A DNA stretch of 64,000 nt from positions 496,001 to 560,000 of the forward strand of contig JAVHJL010000009.1 of NCBI GenBank assembly GCA_036971715.1. Direction: 5' to 3'. The notes beneath the pieces are model-generated. The model had not been told where the DNA came from, did not search any database, and worked only from the letters and a program-made list of their open reading frames with translations. Origin of the DNA: Arthrobotrys musiformis. Lineage: Eukaryota; Ascomycota; Orbiliomycetes; Orbiliales; Orbiliaceae. The position numbers and the translations under genes were made by a program. Positions 21,867-36,365 of this stretch are shown here, in pieces (positions within the stretch are counted from its first letter, which is position 1; each line of letters begins with the position of its first letter).

Positions 21867-24800
21867 ATCGAACTATAGAAATAAATTTCTTGAATAAATA
21901 TAGAAATAAATTGATTTTTATTTAAATTTTATTTGATATTTTCAAAAAGGAATAAAATTTGGTAATAGATGAGACGCTGATGGAGCACATGAAGATACTC
22001 CTACCGTTCGCAGACTAGAGGTAGATTGTGTTGGTAGTGTGGGAAGTCCGATATCGGGAGGGGCAAAGAGCATCTCGGTTTCGATCGGGTTTAAGCAGCC
22101 TCCGGAAAGCCAGGCTAAGCAGACCGCATCAGTCTGCGCTGCTACTAAAAGACTTACCCCGCCAAATGCGGGAACGGCAGGAAGATCCCTGGCCGCCTTT
22201 GGCGAGGGCTTTTGTGCGTGTGCGGTTTTTGTGCGACCATTTGAACTGGAGTGCTGCTATTGGCGAGGGTATTTTAAGCCGATAGTTGCCGGCTATAGCT
22301 AGCTATGTCTTCATACCGGTCGACATAACATTGCACTGCCAGACACGAACTGTCGATAGACAGTCTAATCATTCGACTCGACAAAACATGAGAGGGAGGG
22401 AAAGGTGACAATGGTCAACGGGGCATGATGGAGTCTCGAAAAAAGAGTCGAACACTGCCCACGTGGTATTTCTAAATTAAAACAACCCCCAAGCTTCTCT
22501 TCTCCGTTGAACCGAGTGCTCTTTGCGAAATTTGTAAGAATACAACAAGGCGAAAAGCTACCTAATCTTGGCCATCTATCCATGGAGCTCAGGAGATCAT
22601 GATCTAAGTCAATCTCCTCCTCCTTAGATAGAAGAGGACGACCTAAGTGGCGCGAGGGGGAAATTTTTTTAAAAAAAAAGAGGGCTGACGCCTCCACACT
22701 AGGTTGATCACGATCTCATGCCCAGCCCGCCTTAGCAAAACGGCTAGGCTAGTGTAGTTTAGCAAGCATCAATATGGCCTGATGGGCACACTGGGCATAC
22801 TACCTCCAGAAATGACTCGTAGACGGTGGGCCGGATATCAAGCTAATGGGGCGGCAACTCCAATAATACAAGCGGAGAGCGGAGAAAGAGGGGAACGACG
22901 ACGACCACCATACTAAAGCATTGTGACAGAAATGAATCACCGACCAAATCCGAATGCTGAGTGGGGAGTACCGTTCGAGACTAGTTAGTAGAGTTAAAAG
23001 GCCCAGCGCGAGAAAGTCTTTTCAAAAGAACACCTGGGTTCTTATTAAGTATTTATAATCGGACTGAGAAATCCCGGATGATCAATGGATTCAAATAACC
23101 CAGAGGTTGGGGAAGCTTTTGACTTTTCCCCAAACCTGCAAGGGATACTTGCGGAGTATGGAAGTTCTCTTCCCCGCAAAAAAAGGATATGGGGTTGAAT
23201 CCCAGGAGATGAATTGCCCAGGAACATAAGACTATAGGATTCCTAAAACGAGATAACGATATCCGCCTTAAACAAGTTTTTCTAGTACACTCTGTAGTAG
23301 TATGGTGCCAGCATGACTCGGAGTCGCCGAAGCTAAAATCCAACATTGCGTCTAGAAGTATAATATGTAGGAACATCTAACTTCAAAAAGCCACACTAAA
23401 AAACCTTTAGAATCTTGACCCTCCCCACAAAACCCGAGTTTTGCGCCGGTCTTGATTATGCTTGCTGGCCAGCGTGACATTGCCACTGGTTTGGTACTTG
23501 GTAACTTCGACAACGTTAACGGGGATTCGTTTCCCCCCATTCCCCGATGCCTGATTGGGACCAATAACCCCCAAGGCTGTGGAGCCGCCAGAGCTGTGGC
23601 CAGCTTGACTGTGGAGAAAAACAAATCTCAAGGTGCATGAATGTCTCGGTCGATATCCAGATTTAAGTTAGCATCCAGCGGCAAAGCAAGAGAGATGCAA
23701 GGAAGTGGAGAGAAGGAACGTGGAGATGGGTATAATCTGATGTCTGTTAGTGGTCTGAGGTCTGGACCGGCAGGGTAGTTTCTCCGAGAGATGTGGAGTC
23801 TGCAAATACTTGGCTTTGGGAGTGGTAGTGATACGTCTGATATCCACAATCTCCAACAAAAAATTCAAAGTTTTGTGGAGAAGAGAGACATGGAGATGAT
23901 CCTGGAAGGTCATGAGTCGTCCGTTTGTGATGGTTCTTATTTTTTTTTTTTTTAAGATTTTGTGGGGATTCATTACTTTTGTCGATAATGCGGGGAGAAA
24001 TGCGGGTGAGGGATTGAATTCATGGGGTAGACGAGACTTCACCTGGAGAAATGGTCATGAGGTTGATCAAAGAAGCCCCGAGGGAATATCACTTCAGGGT
24101 CTCGGTGTGCGGCCTGCAGCCTGCTTGGAGGAACTTCTGGGCTTCGCATTGTAGCCAGAGGCGAGACTGGAGATTCATGCAAGTACCTACCATAATTTCA
24201 TATGATCTCACGCTCGAATATTCGCTCAAAGTGCGATATATATCGAACGTGTCTATAGCAACTTTCACAGCTTCTTATGAGCTCTATCGAAATGGCGGCT
24301 AGAGGCATCTCGAATTCGATATTTACCAAGGTCAAACTCGCCCGCCTTTTCCCGGCTGAAAAATGGCGATAATATACCCTTTAAAGATCCAGAACCCGAG
24401 GTCAAGATCTATTGAATATCGAGATCTATACCATTTTAACGTTTGGAAACTGGCAGGGATCGGAACAAAAAACAGCCAAACGAACGAAAATTGAATTGAG
24501 GCTGTTGCAGCTACGCTATCCTGAGACGAGTTTATGCAAATTCGTTTTTTTTTGTCCCTCGGGTCATCAGGCCCGCAGATCAAAAACGTTTCGATAGTCA
24601 GGGCACAATTAGTAAATGATCTGTTATACGCAAGATTATGTTAAGATGAGAGTTTCGCTTGTGCAATTGTGGTGTTTTCGTTTTGATTATCGTTAGATCG
24701 ACTGGCATGTAAAGGTTGGGGTAGCTGCATCGACGCTCAGACCCATTGCGGCTTATTTTGGAAGCTAACCTCGGATATTGCCCCATCTGTCGAATTCCAC

Positions 24801-26746
24801 AAAATGGGTGGCACTGCATCCTGCATTGCTTGCTTCAAGAACCCTGTCGCAAATCTGTGTGCCAGTGCGTATACGCTGGCAAAAAAGCAAGAATCGACTC
24901 GTAAATTCGACGAAAGGCTTCGTTCTTGGACTCAAAGTCTGAGCTTAGCATACTGCAGCCAAGCCTTGAGGCGGGAGACAAATCCACCTGCGAAACATCA
25001 CATGGGATTGAAAAGATCGATACTTAGGAGCGTGGTCTGAGTATCAATTGGGCAAATTCGTCCACTCGAGATGCATCTGGGCCAAAAGGAGCTGGGATTT
25101 CCTGTATCCGAATGTCTCTTTGGACGGGACAGAACAGAGATTCGGGTCCTCAGCTAGCCGAGTTAGTTAGGTGGAAGTGTGAGCAGTTGTATGTACCAAC
25201 AGAAAAATTATACTTTTATATTTCGTTATTATAGTTTGGATGACTACCTCACTTGGGTGATCGTCAAAAAAAAAAGTTACAAGTTACCATCTGTCTGGGA
25301 GGCACTGGTACTTGCTATTAAACTGGGGACGACGCTATGAACTTCGTACATGCAGCTCGTGAGCAATTGCAGTTCCTTAGCCCCCCGGTAATTTTTTGTT
25401 ATCCTTGGCAGATAAGGCGGACCAATGAATCTCAAGTTCCACAGACTTTTCGAACACCCTTGAATCTTGCATGATGCGTACTTTGAAGATTGAGATTGGA
25501 TTAATACATTTGATACCAAGAATCAGCAGACAGACATACCACAATCCTCGTTGAAAACAGACGGATAAATTTCTTGTGATATTGAAAGACGGGAACATCT
25601 TCTTGGCAGAGTCGTAGGATCAGGTGCGAAGTCAGTTCCCTGGAAGATAACCTTTCCGGGGTATAATGTTATTGCATACTGCTGAGGGTGGTTTGGTGTC
25701 ATATAGACACGTTTTTTGCCTTTCTTTCTAGCCTCTGTTTGACTCTATTCGGCCGATTCGAAGACTCGAAGCTAAAGACACCGTTAGCTCCTGCAGATCA
25801 ATCGCTTCGATTCCGAAAACATGGTCGTTCCTTGGTTTCAAGGATGGCCACGCACCGAAATGTCGATATCGTGGAGAAGGGTTAAAGTTGCTGCAGTCTG
25901 GCAACTGCCTATATCAATTACCGAGGTGTGAAGCTAAACCCAAGTGCAAGTAACCTCGATCATGCACCATCCCAAACGCCATGAACCCCGCGTCGTCTCC
26001 GCAAATAAAAAGACTTCAGAATTTGGGTGGCCCTCCTTGCTCGATCCGGGGTTTTCTCCACCTTTTCGACCAATCAGACGCATTCCATAGCAGGGATTAT
26101 GCTTTGGGCCAAGAGTTATCGCGTGTCCTGGCGCTGCAGTCCCCAGAATGTCTGTGGGCCAACATACTCAGATTCGCACACAGTCCTCCACACACACCCC
26201 GTCCACTGGAGCCTTCGCTAGAGCTGAAGGGCTGTCTGCAGGCCAAACTTGCAGGTTTATCAACCGCGGCGAATTGTTCTCACCTCGGTAATGGGGGCGA
26301 AACCTTGTTCTGGTCTAGTCTGGTCGTTCCAGTCTAAGCTCGATGTGGCACATTGGCATTTGGCATTCCGCAGGATGCAGTCGCACGGTGTTAGCATTAG
26401 TCGACGTCAAAACAAACTAAAACCTTGGAAGCCATATCAGAGACCGCTATGGGCCCATTGGCGATCTCTATATCAATGGCGGGTGGGAACCTCCTACATA
26501 CCGGTTTTTTCTCCTTCCCTCTCCAGCCGATTGTTACGTTGCTCGACCAGCTTCGACACCTTTGAATTTGGGAGACAGACGAACGACACGACCCATCCCC
26601 ATATATTCCCTGACTCCAACGTTGATTCGTCTTGGATTGTGCAAGGAACAGAGAATTACAACCGCAACAGCCAAAAAGACATATTCTCCCTCAAACCACC
26701 TTTTTTTCCTCTCCTCCCCATCATCTCTTGAACCTCATCTTTCACA
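21867..26746. other. 4.9 kb divergent intergenic region (leu2 and MFS promoters)
   Basis: This lies between the divergent leucine gene and MFS transporter gene. It has only scattered short frames without domains. The first 100 bases upstream of leu2 are very AT-rich. A CCCGC-N5-GGG-type palindrome (CCCGC CAAAT GCGGG) lies at 22158-22172. Frames of 118, 160 and 136 residues at 25981-26972 overlap the presumed MFS leader and look like leader reading frames with no coding character. No gene is supported. Confidence 0.5.
22158..22172. repeat. Inverted repeat CCCGC-N5-GCGGG upstream of leu2
   Basis: Perfect 5-bp GC-rich arms around CAAAT lie about 290 bases upstream of the leu2 start. It could be a Zn2Cys6-type site (CCG-N7-CGG) or chance. 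It does not fit the known Leu3 spacing. Confidence 0.4.
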
Positions 26747-28535
26747 ATGTCGTCAACCGACGAGAAGAACCCCTCCGCCCTGGAGAAGGCAGGAATGGAC
26801 CACGTTGAACATAGATCCGACGACAGCTCCGACTACGTCGAATATGACGAAGCGGAACAGAGAGCTATCACCCGTCGTATCGATCGACGATTGGTTCTCA
26901 TCTGTGGTATCACCTACTGTGTCTCTCTTATGGATCGTACCAATCTTTCTGCCGCTTCCTTGGCCGGAATGAACGTCGAACTCAAGATGAACGTTGCAAA
27001 CAATGGATACGTGAGTATTGATATCCGTTGAATCGAGGCTCTCGATTTCCGTATGGAAATCCCTGCTAACGGAAAACTAGTCCATCACCACCTTGGTCTT
27101 CTTCGTAACCTACATTTTGTTCCAGCCCCCTGCTACCGTCGCTACCCGAAAAATTGGTCCTCGTAACTTCTTGAGTGCCATCTGTTTACTCTGGGGTGCC
27201 GTCATGATCGGTATGGGTTTCGTCAAGAAGTGGGAAGAACTCATGGGCCTCCGTCTCGTTCTCGGTATTTTCGAGGTATGTTTCCTCCCGGATATACTAG
27301 TTTTTTTTGTATTGCTCGCGATTTTCTAACAGTAGTCTCTATAGGCCGGTTATTTCCCTGGTGCCGTCTACCTTCTCAGCACATGGTACACTCGATGTAA
27401 GCTTCAGTCTCCTGGGTTCCCTTTTGTGGAACGCGGCTAACCTTGATTTCTAGACGAGATGGGTAAACGATATGCCGTCTTCTACATTGTTGGTTGCGTC
27501 GCTTCTGCTTTCGCTGTAAGTTTGTCTATCAACCATCTCCAATCTTGAGAACGGAATATCCTAACAAATGGGTACAGGGTATCTTGGCCTACGGACTCAT
27601 GCAGATGAATGGTTTGGAGGGTCTCACTGGATGGAGATGGATTTTCATCATGCAGGGTGTCATCACTTGTGTCATCGCCATTATTGCCTACATTTTCCTC
27701 GTTCCATTCCCAGACGCCGACGCCCACAAATCTTGGGGATTCTTGAACAAGTCCGAAGTCAACCACATCATCCGCAAGGTCAACGCAGATCGTGGTGATG
27801 TCCACCTCGAGCCATTCACCATCGGGAAATTCCTTGGAGGTGGTGCTGATGTAAAGGTTTGGTGCTTCGGTTTGATCTTCTGCTTCAGCACAACCGTCAC
27901 CTACTCCTTGGCCTACTTCTTGCCAATCATTTTGCACGGTGGTATGGGATTCTCGATCGCTGCTGCTCAATGTCTCGTCGCTCCACCATACGCCTTCGCC
28001 GGTATCTGGATGTTCACCTGCGGATTTGTCGGTGACAAGTATAAGTTCCGTGGACCCATCATCGTCGTCAACTGCCTCCTCGAAATCCTCGGAGTTTGTC
28101 TCATGGGTTGGGGCCCAAGCAATGGTGTTAAGTACCTCGGTGTCTTCTTCGCCTGCGCCGGTGCCAACTGCAACGTTCCCCTTGCTCTCACTTATCAAGC
28201 CAACAACATCCGTGGACAATGGAAGCGTGCTTTCTGCTCTGCTACCCTCGTCGGTCTCGGTGGTCTCGGTGGTATCATCGGTGGTCTTGTTTTCCGGTAA
28301 GCTCCAAATCTTTGCAAGAATAAATCTTCTGAAACGGTATGCTAACTTAGTCTCATACAGTCCCCAAGACGCTCCCAGCTACCGTCCTGGTCTTTACGCC
28401 TGTCTTACGGCCGCTTCTGCTACTATCCTCATCGTCGCCGGACTGTCCCTTTACTTCAAGGCCGAGAACGGAAAGGCCGACCGCGGCGAGAAGAAGCTGG
28501 AAGGTGGCGAAGAGGGATTCCGATACACCCTCTAA
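26747..28535 (+). CDS. MFS transporter, anion:cation symporter family (allantoate/nicotinate permease-like)
   Basis: Six exons, 26747-27010, 27081-27275, 27345-27396, 27454-27515, 27578-28296 and 28361-28535, give 488 residues. It is a 12-helix plasma-membrane carrier of the Dal5/Tna1 group. The cytosolic N-terminus is acidic. RRIDRRLVLICGITYCVSLM, DRTNLSAASLAGM and the loop with KIGPRNFLSAICLLWG (motif A region) are typical. GYFPGAVYLLSTWYTR, GLTGWRWIFIMQGVIT and the central LVPFPDADA...FLNKSEVN loop (linker between the halves) complete the pattern. Substrates in the family range over allantoate, nicotinate, biotin and pantothenate, and sequence alone does not decide. A purine-breakdown gene lies in the same window 22 kb away, but I saw no UaY-type site here. 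Codon use is strongly C-biased, which suggests high expression. Confidence 0.87.
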
Positions 28536-31500
28536 ATCTACCGTACCATCATTTGCTTGCTTTGTTCAAGTTTTTGCGTGTATGAACTGTTTTGTCGAGT
28601 CCCCCAAGTAATCGTGCTCGCTTCACGACGAAGGGCCCGGGCTCAAAGTCTCGATTTTTATATATTTACTTTTCAACGAATTATTCTCTAATCGTTCTGA
28701 CGTCGAACAAATTTTCATCTTAAGAGAGCCCTTTTGGATTCTTTTCTTTGTTTACGTATCCGATTACGACCTTCTACTTTACCTCTTACTTGATTTAATT
28801 ATAAAGAAAAACCTCAATCCTTCCTTTAACGCACTCACACATCTTCCATCCAAAATCATGTTTTCTCCTTCTACATCGGATATCTCAAGTAATGTACGGG
28901 AGGGGTCCTACCCGCATATGTGTATAGTAGATCGTCACATGTGGAATGATCATACGAAAGGCTCGTTTCAGATGAACTATTGGCTTCGAAACTAATGAAC
29001 TAGACGAAATCTAATGCAAACCGTAAATCCATTTGTGACACTTTCCGCGTATATAAAAACGCACATGTACTTACCCGCCAGAAAAACGTCAACGACCAAA
29101 AGAATCCTCAGCGACCTCGCAATCGTGACGCTTTCCCACATTCTTGCGGGTTACAAACTTACAAAACTATTACCTAATCGTGCGATCGCGACATCGATCT
29201 GTGACTTACCCCGCGCTGCCGCCGGCGCAAATCAAGCCTTTGACCAAGATAACGAAAAAGAGATAACGGCGCCTTTTTCTTTTTTAGGTCCCGAAAAGCA
29301 TGTCTATCCGGTTTCCGAAGTGTGGTACGCCACGTTTTGGAAGGGGTTTGGTACGGTGCCAATTTTTTGCATTGCATGCCATGGTCTGCACGGATCGATC
29401 GATGTTGCTGTATTGGTGTAACGGCTTGTCAACGCATTCCTAGCGTGGTATTTTGGGGCTGTTGGGTTTGTGTTGTTTATGTTGTTTATATTGCGGCTAA
29501 TTTGTATACGAATTGCATTGATAGAGTAAGTTGCAAAAGGAAATTCGATTATTCGATAACGGTGTGGAAGAGTCAATGCCTATCGATCAGGGTCTGTGGG
29601 AGTGTGCAGAGGCTTTGTGCAGGATGAGTGGTTGTTTCGCTTTGATATCAAGCTTTATAGAGGTTAGACTTAACTTAAATGACAATATATATAGCTTGTA
29701 GCGACATCCTAGGATCTTGAGTCCATCCAGGCCACCTCCTAATCATGCACTACACCTAGTTATTCTAATATTTAGCGTTAGTTTTTTGTGGTATCTAGAC
29801 TAAGAGATGTTAGTGTGTAGTGCGACGTATCAATTGACCTTAAAACGATTATACTATAGAGAGTGGATACACTAAAGAAAGGGCTTCGCATCTACATTGG
29901 CTTGAAGGTCAACAGAGATATAGCATCGATATATATCTCGCATCGAAGAATTCAACAACAATCAGCTTGTTTAGGTTTTTTTGTTTGCTAAGTTTCCTTG
30001 TTGTAGCTTATATATTATGACAGGGCCTAGGGTAGGCCGATCGATCATGAAGTATACAGCTGCACACCTGTGGGAGGCTGGGTACGGGACCACTGCACAC
30101 CAGGAACGAAATATCACGCCCTAATTAAACACCTTCGTGAAGGTAAAACAAATATATGGATTGGGGTTGAACATGATATTTATACTCGACATGATTAAAA
30201 TTATTGAAATATTTAAAAATCTTGTTAGGAAGATAATATTACTGGTCACGGTGAATAAGATCTATCATGCGGTCTGAGCATGAGACCAAAATGTATCTAT
30301 CATATCAAGTCTGTGTAGTTGTGTAGATAAAATTCCTCCTTATCACGATTCCAACGCCTTAAAATGCTGAGCGGTCCTTGTCGGGGTGGCAGAGACTTGA
30401 TAAAACACCCGCGCCTTAATAAAGATTATACAAACCAAGGCACGACTCCTGTTTAGGCGCACACCCCTTATCAAGTAGTATAGTAGGACTTTATCGTGGG
30501 ACAATACTCTTGTTTAGAATATGTACCCTTCAAGATGAGTGACCCCCAGACTAATTCAAGATATATCTTCGAGCGATCTAGATCTAGTATAGTATGTAAC
30601 GCCCGCTATCTCTCCTAACGTTATATTTTTTCGCTGGAGTTTGGGCAGATTTCAAAATTCTAGACTCACTATAGCTAATAAGCAAATTGATTTTGGCAGG
30701 AGAGGAACTAATAATAGCCCCATAGCATCCGTATACGTATACTACGGCTTCACAATTTGCAATATTGGATCTAGGTCTTTAGAACTGGGTATGAAGATAT
30801 TTTAAAGAGGTATTTGTTAGAATATCAACCCTGACCTGGTCTCGTACCCAGTGAAATATCGTGAGAAAAAGCCCGCTCCTCGAGGCCAGGTCTCCGCGCG
30901 GATAATTTACTCTTAGATTACATGTAATATTTGCATTACCTGATACACATATTATTTTCCTTCCTTGATGGGATTCGAGGCTATGTCCTCGGTGTGGGTA
31001 TTGATCCTGAACGTATTTACTTCGCTATGGTTAAACTTAAATATCACAGACGAAGTTCTTAAAATAAGCTACCTCGCCGTTAGACGTCGCAAGTCGATGT
31101 TTGCATCTTTAAGTCTCCAAGGAGCTCTTAAATATAGAAGGAGAAAGTTTGAGCTCTGCAGCCCCTAAAGATCCCCAAAGGGTTATAATTCCTCGAAATC
31201 AGGTTTGTTGATTCGAGGTCGTTATGATACAGATCAGCGTCGACTATTTCTAGCTTGAATACGCAGTATCAAATGAAAATTGCCTTAACTACAGTAACCA
31301 ATTCGCAAACTGTGCACAGTATACAACGACGGAAAAAAGATACAATTTTAAGCATAGGTACTTCTTCGGCTGATCTCTTTGGTTCTATGCTCCAGATGCA
31401 CGCATTTAGATATCATTCCACGAATGCCGAGACGGCCAACTATAATAACGAGTGCTCCGAATCACTCGGAAACTACTCGAGAAGGTGAATACTAGATATA

Positions 31501-32373
31501 CTATACCCTTGTTGTAAGATATGCTCAACCGTGGCCGAAGGGCTTTGATATTCAACCCTCACATCTGCATTTATTCTAATTCTTTTAAGAAGCTTCTAGC
31601 ACCAATAAGAAGACTCATATTCACAGATTTGGGCGTCGGAGGACGAAATTGTAAGGACGCCTTGCAAAATTGTAACTTGGGTGTCGGCAGAATACACTTA
31701 AACTTTCCGTTCACGTCGGCTTAAAAGTACGACTCATCCGTGCGGAACATTACCTGCGGAATAAATGGCAATCGGAAAGTGGAAGTGTGGCAGACGGCTT
31801 CTTCGCATGCGCTCGGAGTTGATGGTGGGGGTAGCCCTAAATACTTTATATGCACCAACCTGGTTCATCATGCTTATATCCCTTTAACAAATGTGATCGC
31901 AGGTGCATTGCAGATGTGGATTTACAAATATTCCATAATCCATGTCTAGAATATCCAAAGGCAAAGGATATGCAGCTTCACCGTCAAGTTAACCTTACTT
32001 TAGCCGTCGAATCAACACCGAGGGCAGGTGGTTTCTCCACCATCCAGTTGGATTCCGAGAGCCGTCTGAGGGCTAGCTAGCTACCCAGGTTCTGAGTCTG
32101 AATTAGTTACTGGAAAAAATCAGCCTAGGTCCACGGACCCTTAGCTGTACCCCGCAGCTATGCAGTAGATCCTTGTTGTTTTACCTGGCAAAAAAACGCA
32201 CCGATGGAAGGCATTTTCGAAGGTTCTTTTACCGTTTTTGCATGGGTGAGGGGAAGGGCTTCGCATTTATGCATACTTTGAATACGAGCTCTCGGAGCTA
32301 AGGGTATTTCTTCTATTGGTTCTTCGAGCACGCAAGCTGGCTAGGCTAAGACGGGAGATGTAATTGAGTTAGC

Positions 32374-32375
<2 letters not shown>

Positions 32376-32413
<38 letters not shown>
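32376..32413 (+). repeat. (GT)19 microsatellite
   Basis: An uninterrupted GT tract of 38 bases in non-coding DNA, the longest dinucleotide repeat in the window. Confidence 0.97.
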
Positions 32414-32417
<4 letters not shown>

Positions 32418-35400
32418 ATACATAGATCAAAGCTGCAGAGGCCCGAACTTTGGATAAAGATAAACCAGGGAGGCCTGCAGGGCGAATGTTGCATAATCTC
32501 TCAATCTACCCTCGGAGTGGTATGATAAATTTTGTGATATAGATGCTCTTTAAGCTTCGGAGTTACCCACCGATGGGCCTTATATTCACAGGCTATGTTT
32601 CGGAGGCACTGAGTAAGCTATAGTATATACCGTAAAGGGTCCTATTCCGGGAAAAGGCCTTTTGTATGTTTGTTTCATCGGAGTGATTGTCCGGTATGTA
32701 AACGTACGGAACTAAATTGCGTTTCAGCTTCGTTCACATACAGGCGTTTATGGTGGCGCCGAGACAAGCGTTTATGTACCCTTAGTTTTCTACTAAAGGA
32801 GCAATGTCAACATAGTTTTGGTGCCGTCTGAGAGTAGGACAGTGAAACTATAAATTAATAAACATCTTTAAAAACATACAAACTCTGCGAGTGGTTGAGC
32901 GAAGAAAACCACAGGTCTAGTACACCCGGTGATACCTGGTGAATAATTAGAGGCTATCCCGTGGGCCGTGACGTCTGTTTGCAAAAGGAAGATCCGAGAA
33001 CCCTGGGCTCAGCGTCACCGAAATCATATTATTTTAGGATAGTATAAACATCGGGGGGAAAAAGGTGGATGACGTTAACGTTTCTACTCGCAAAATATTT
33101 TCCCAGAGCATAAACTAGACGGGTGGGAGCATAGGAGCCGGCTATTCTATCCTTTCCTTCCGGACCCATAGACCCGATGGCCGCTACGCTAGAATATTCT
33201 AGAGACGGTAATGTGACATAGTAACCTCTTTTGTATTAAATACTAAACGATAGGACGAGCGAATGGTGCCAATACATGCAAGTTCGACAGTATGGAATAT
33301 TCAAAAGAATCGCTGGGGATAAGTTTAGCCGATAACATGCCGAGTGGTGTCCAGATATAGAAAACAGCGCCTGATTTATATTACCACATCAGGGAGTTTC
33401 AATTTAAACGGCAGATTCGTAAATATTTTTGTATCCTTAAACTAGAAATGGGTCAATATACTCGGCAATAACTTTTCTGAACACTTTTCCCGTTGTTTCC
33501 AAATATTTACATCTGTAACACAACGTCTGAGGAGCATTGTGGAGTGTGGGATTTTTTTTTAGCGATCGATCTATATTGAGCAACCACCCATGAAAGATAA
33601 ACCAGAGCGACGAAATACCCGGGGCCTCGGACCGCTGAAGGATCTGATCGCTTTATCGCTCATCATCTTATCATAAGATTACAAGGTGTGATCAAGTTCG
33701 GATACGATGATGTGAATAGGTATTATGGGGGAAAGGCGCCGCTATCGATCTGAAGAAGAGCTCAACACGACCTTTAACTCTCCGAACCCTGTTTCGCTGG
33801 CCATCGGCACAAGCAGAGTGTTGCTATCATGCGATGTTGAGGAACAGAGCGTTGTATTTTGTAATGTGGTACAAGGGGGGCATTGGCTCGGAATAATGCG
33901 GGGAAATGCTAACGGCACATGTCCCCTTTGAGCGTTTCGTTGTGTATGCACAGTACTGCACGTACGTATGTATAGCAATAGGTTATAAGCTTGTAAAAAG
34001 AATATAGTCTGCTATGAGGTTAAACAATTCAGATGTTTTGTTTTTTCTCCTGATGGTGTCCTGAAGGTAAGTTACGAGCCGCCTGGAATCCGATGCAGGG
34101 TGCTTTCTGGCAAAGTCGCAGGATAGTTCTACTGAGCTAAGACCGGGAGATCCGCATCCCTATTATTATGTATGTATGTACGTGTTCCTAGCTTGCATTG
34201 CCAGCATATTTACGGCGCATGCTCACGTTCTCGGGTCAGGTGCTTAAGTTATATTCTGGAGACCATATTTCAATATCGTAACTGAAAAGGTGTTGGGCTG
34301 ATATAATTTGTGGTGGATGCCGGTGGATACAACGATTTAACTATTTCCGAGGATCGATGCGAAGTGCGTATGTGCATAAACACATTCGTACACACATCCA
34401 TGCACGTATAATGTGCATGTATACGTAAATACGTGCATGTGCCCTTTGTTCCGAGAAGGAGCACCTTTTCGAATCAAATTCTCCACAAAGGTATCTTGGT
34501 CTAGACATCACTCGGGTGCACGGAAGAAGCCTGAAAGCAAGACAACATATGCCGACGAAAACTCCACTGAGACGAAAACCAAGAGGGCTTTTTCTTCTTG
34601 TCTTTTACTTAATTAGATTAAAAAAGATTGGGGAAGAAAATCAACGCAAACTTGCAAGCCCCATCGGATGGAGCAACCGAAGGTGTGTCGATTTTGCGGG
34701 TGGGTTCCGGGATGCAGCGCGCGCGGACTGGGCAGTTTGTGTTATTCTGTGGTTCGGCCGGCGCCGGAAAAAGCTAGTGGAACCAAGACTGCCAGGTGCT
34801 GCGCCCCAGGGAAGCGCTCTTTTGGTGGGACGGACGGACCTCTGAAAGTGCTGATTATCGGACAATCTGGCTAACTAAGTAATTAGCAGTGAGGGGTCGC
34901 ACTCTCCTACCGGCTAACGGAAGGGCAGATGAAGAAGGGGCGGGTCTCGTGTTTGTGTGAAATTATGAATCCAAACCACAAAATATAAATGGGTTTCAAC
35001 CATGACAGAGAGAGTTGAAGAGAATGAGATGATGCAATAAATTGGTCGTTCGAATCGAATAGTTCTACAGTATGCATGCCCTCCGTATATAGCGGACAGG
35101 GGCTGTTGGTGCATACGTAGTGCATTTGGTAATCAGCAAGGCAGCACCCATTCACTCTGTGGACTAACGTGCGACCAATCTCTTGTATCGGAATGGTTGA
35201 CCGAAGGGCGCTGCATATACTGTCAATATTGAAATGCTTATCCGGCAGAAAGTAAGGCCTCGATTCGCTGGGGTTGTTGCCGTCTCCGCCGGGCCCTCAC
35301 AGGGTTAAGTTAGTAAGAAGTATCTACATAACGCCATTACCGTTTGGTCCCAGTTCCAAGGTCGATGTGGGGGCAGCGGTCGCCTCAAGAGGGAGCAATT

Positions 35401-36348
35401 AAGCGATTCTGTTAAGATCGATCGAAAGTCTTTTTTTTGATAGTCTTGTGGACTCCTGGAAGCAACTCGTCAACGGGCAACGTCAACATGCAACATCACT
35501 TCTGTTTTAAATTGTTGGACATGGGAGATTCATGGGAGATTCGCCGGCGGGTCCGGATGATAAGTACTTACGCTTCATATACTCTGTAATTGAATTTTTT
35601 TGTTTCATGAAACGGACCGTGATAGGTACTTCGGAAGCAGCCGTGGCCGGCTTAAAAACTAGTTAAACTGTCTGACCTTGCAGATTCCATGCCCCTCATT
35701 CGTTCGTCACATCCAGACCACAATGATCTTCGCATTCCTCGTTTACTGCATCCACGTTCCGCGTGATCTTTTTTACCGTCAAACTTGAGCTCCACATGCT
35801 CCAGTCTTAGGCCCTCTGCTCTATAGCTAGCGATTAAAGCCTTGGGCTCAGACGTTGTTTTCAGCAGAGTGTTTGGGGATCCAGACAACGTGGAAAGATA
35901 GTTGAAACCTTGTGTTATACATGCGCTCGAGACTTGACCAAGGGCCGTTATATGTTTTAGTGGAGTTCCTTGGAAATACGACAAATGCGTTTCGACAACT
36001 AAATTATGTAACCCTTCAGGGCCTTGATCGACGAGTCCATATGCATGAGCTCCATAGTTATTGGTTGAAGATGCATGTATGCGGTGGGCCAGCTTGGGTA
36101 AACCGAAAATTCATCATCTTACATCCTGATATACAGAGTAGGGCTTTGGGAAAGCTGGATCCATGGTCGATCTGGGCCTGAGCTTTGGCGTACGGAAGAG
36201 GAAGCTCTGTGAGGTCTGTGCTCCCAAGTTCGAAGCATCGCCTCACCGCCTTGGATACCCAGGTTAGGTTTTATTCGAATGGAGAATTTGATTTCGGAAG
36301 TTCTGGAGTATCCAAAGGCCAAAAGCCTTCCAATTTGAAAAGAGCAAC

Positions 36349-36365
36349 AAAAAAAAAAAAAAAAA
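36349..36365 (+). repeat. Poly-A tract (17)
   Basis: A homopolymer of 17 A within non-coding DNA. Confidence 0.95.

Noticed and set aside
21867..22330. Leu3-type site upstream of leu2
   Set aside because: No CCGGNNCCGG-like core was found; the CCCGC/GCGGG palindrome has the wrong spacing.
24804..25040. 78-residue frame starting MGGTASCIACFKNP
   Set aside because: The start resembles an acylation signal, but the rest has no domain, no spliced continuation was found and it is short. It is not enough to call a gene.
26249..26731. 160-residue frame ending just before the MFS start
   Set aside because: No domain, a composition typical of non-coding leader, and overlap with two other frames. It could be an upstream ORF but not a supported protein.
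27482..28219. 245-residue minus-strand open frame across the MFS gene
   Set aside because: It is the antisense of a well-supported MFS exon. Its Glu/Asp/Thr-rich composition follows from C-biased codon use on the other strand.
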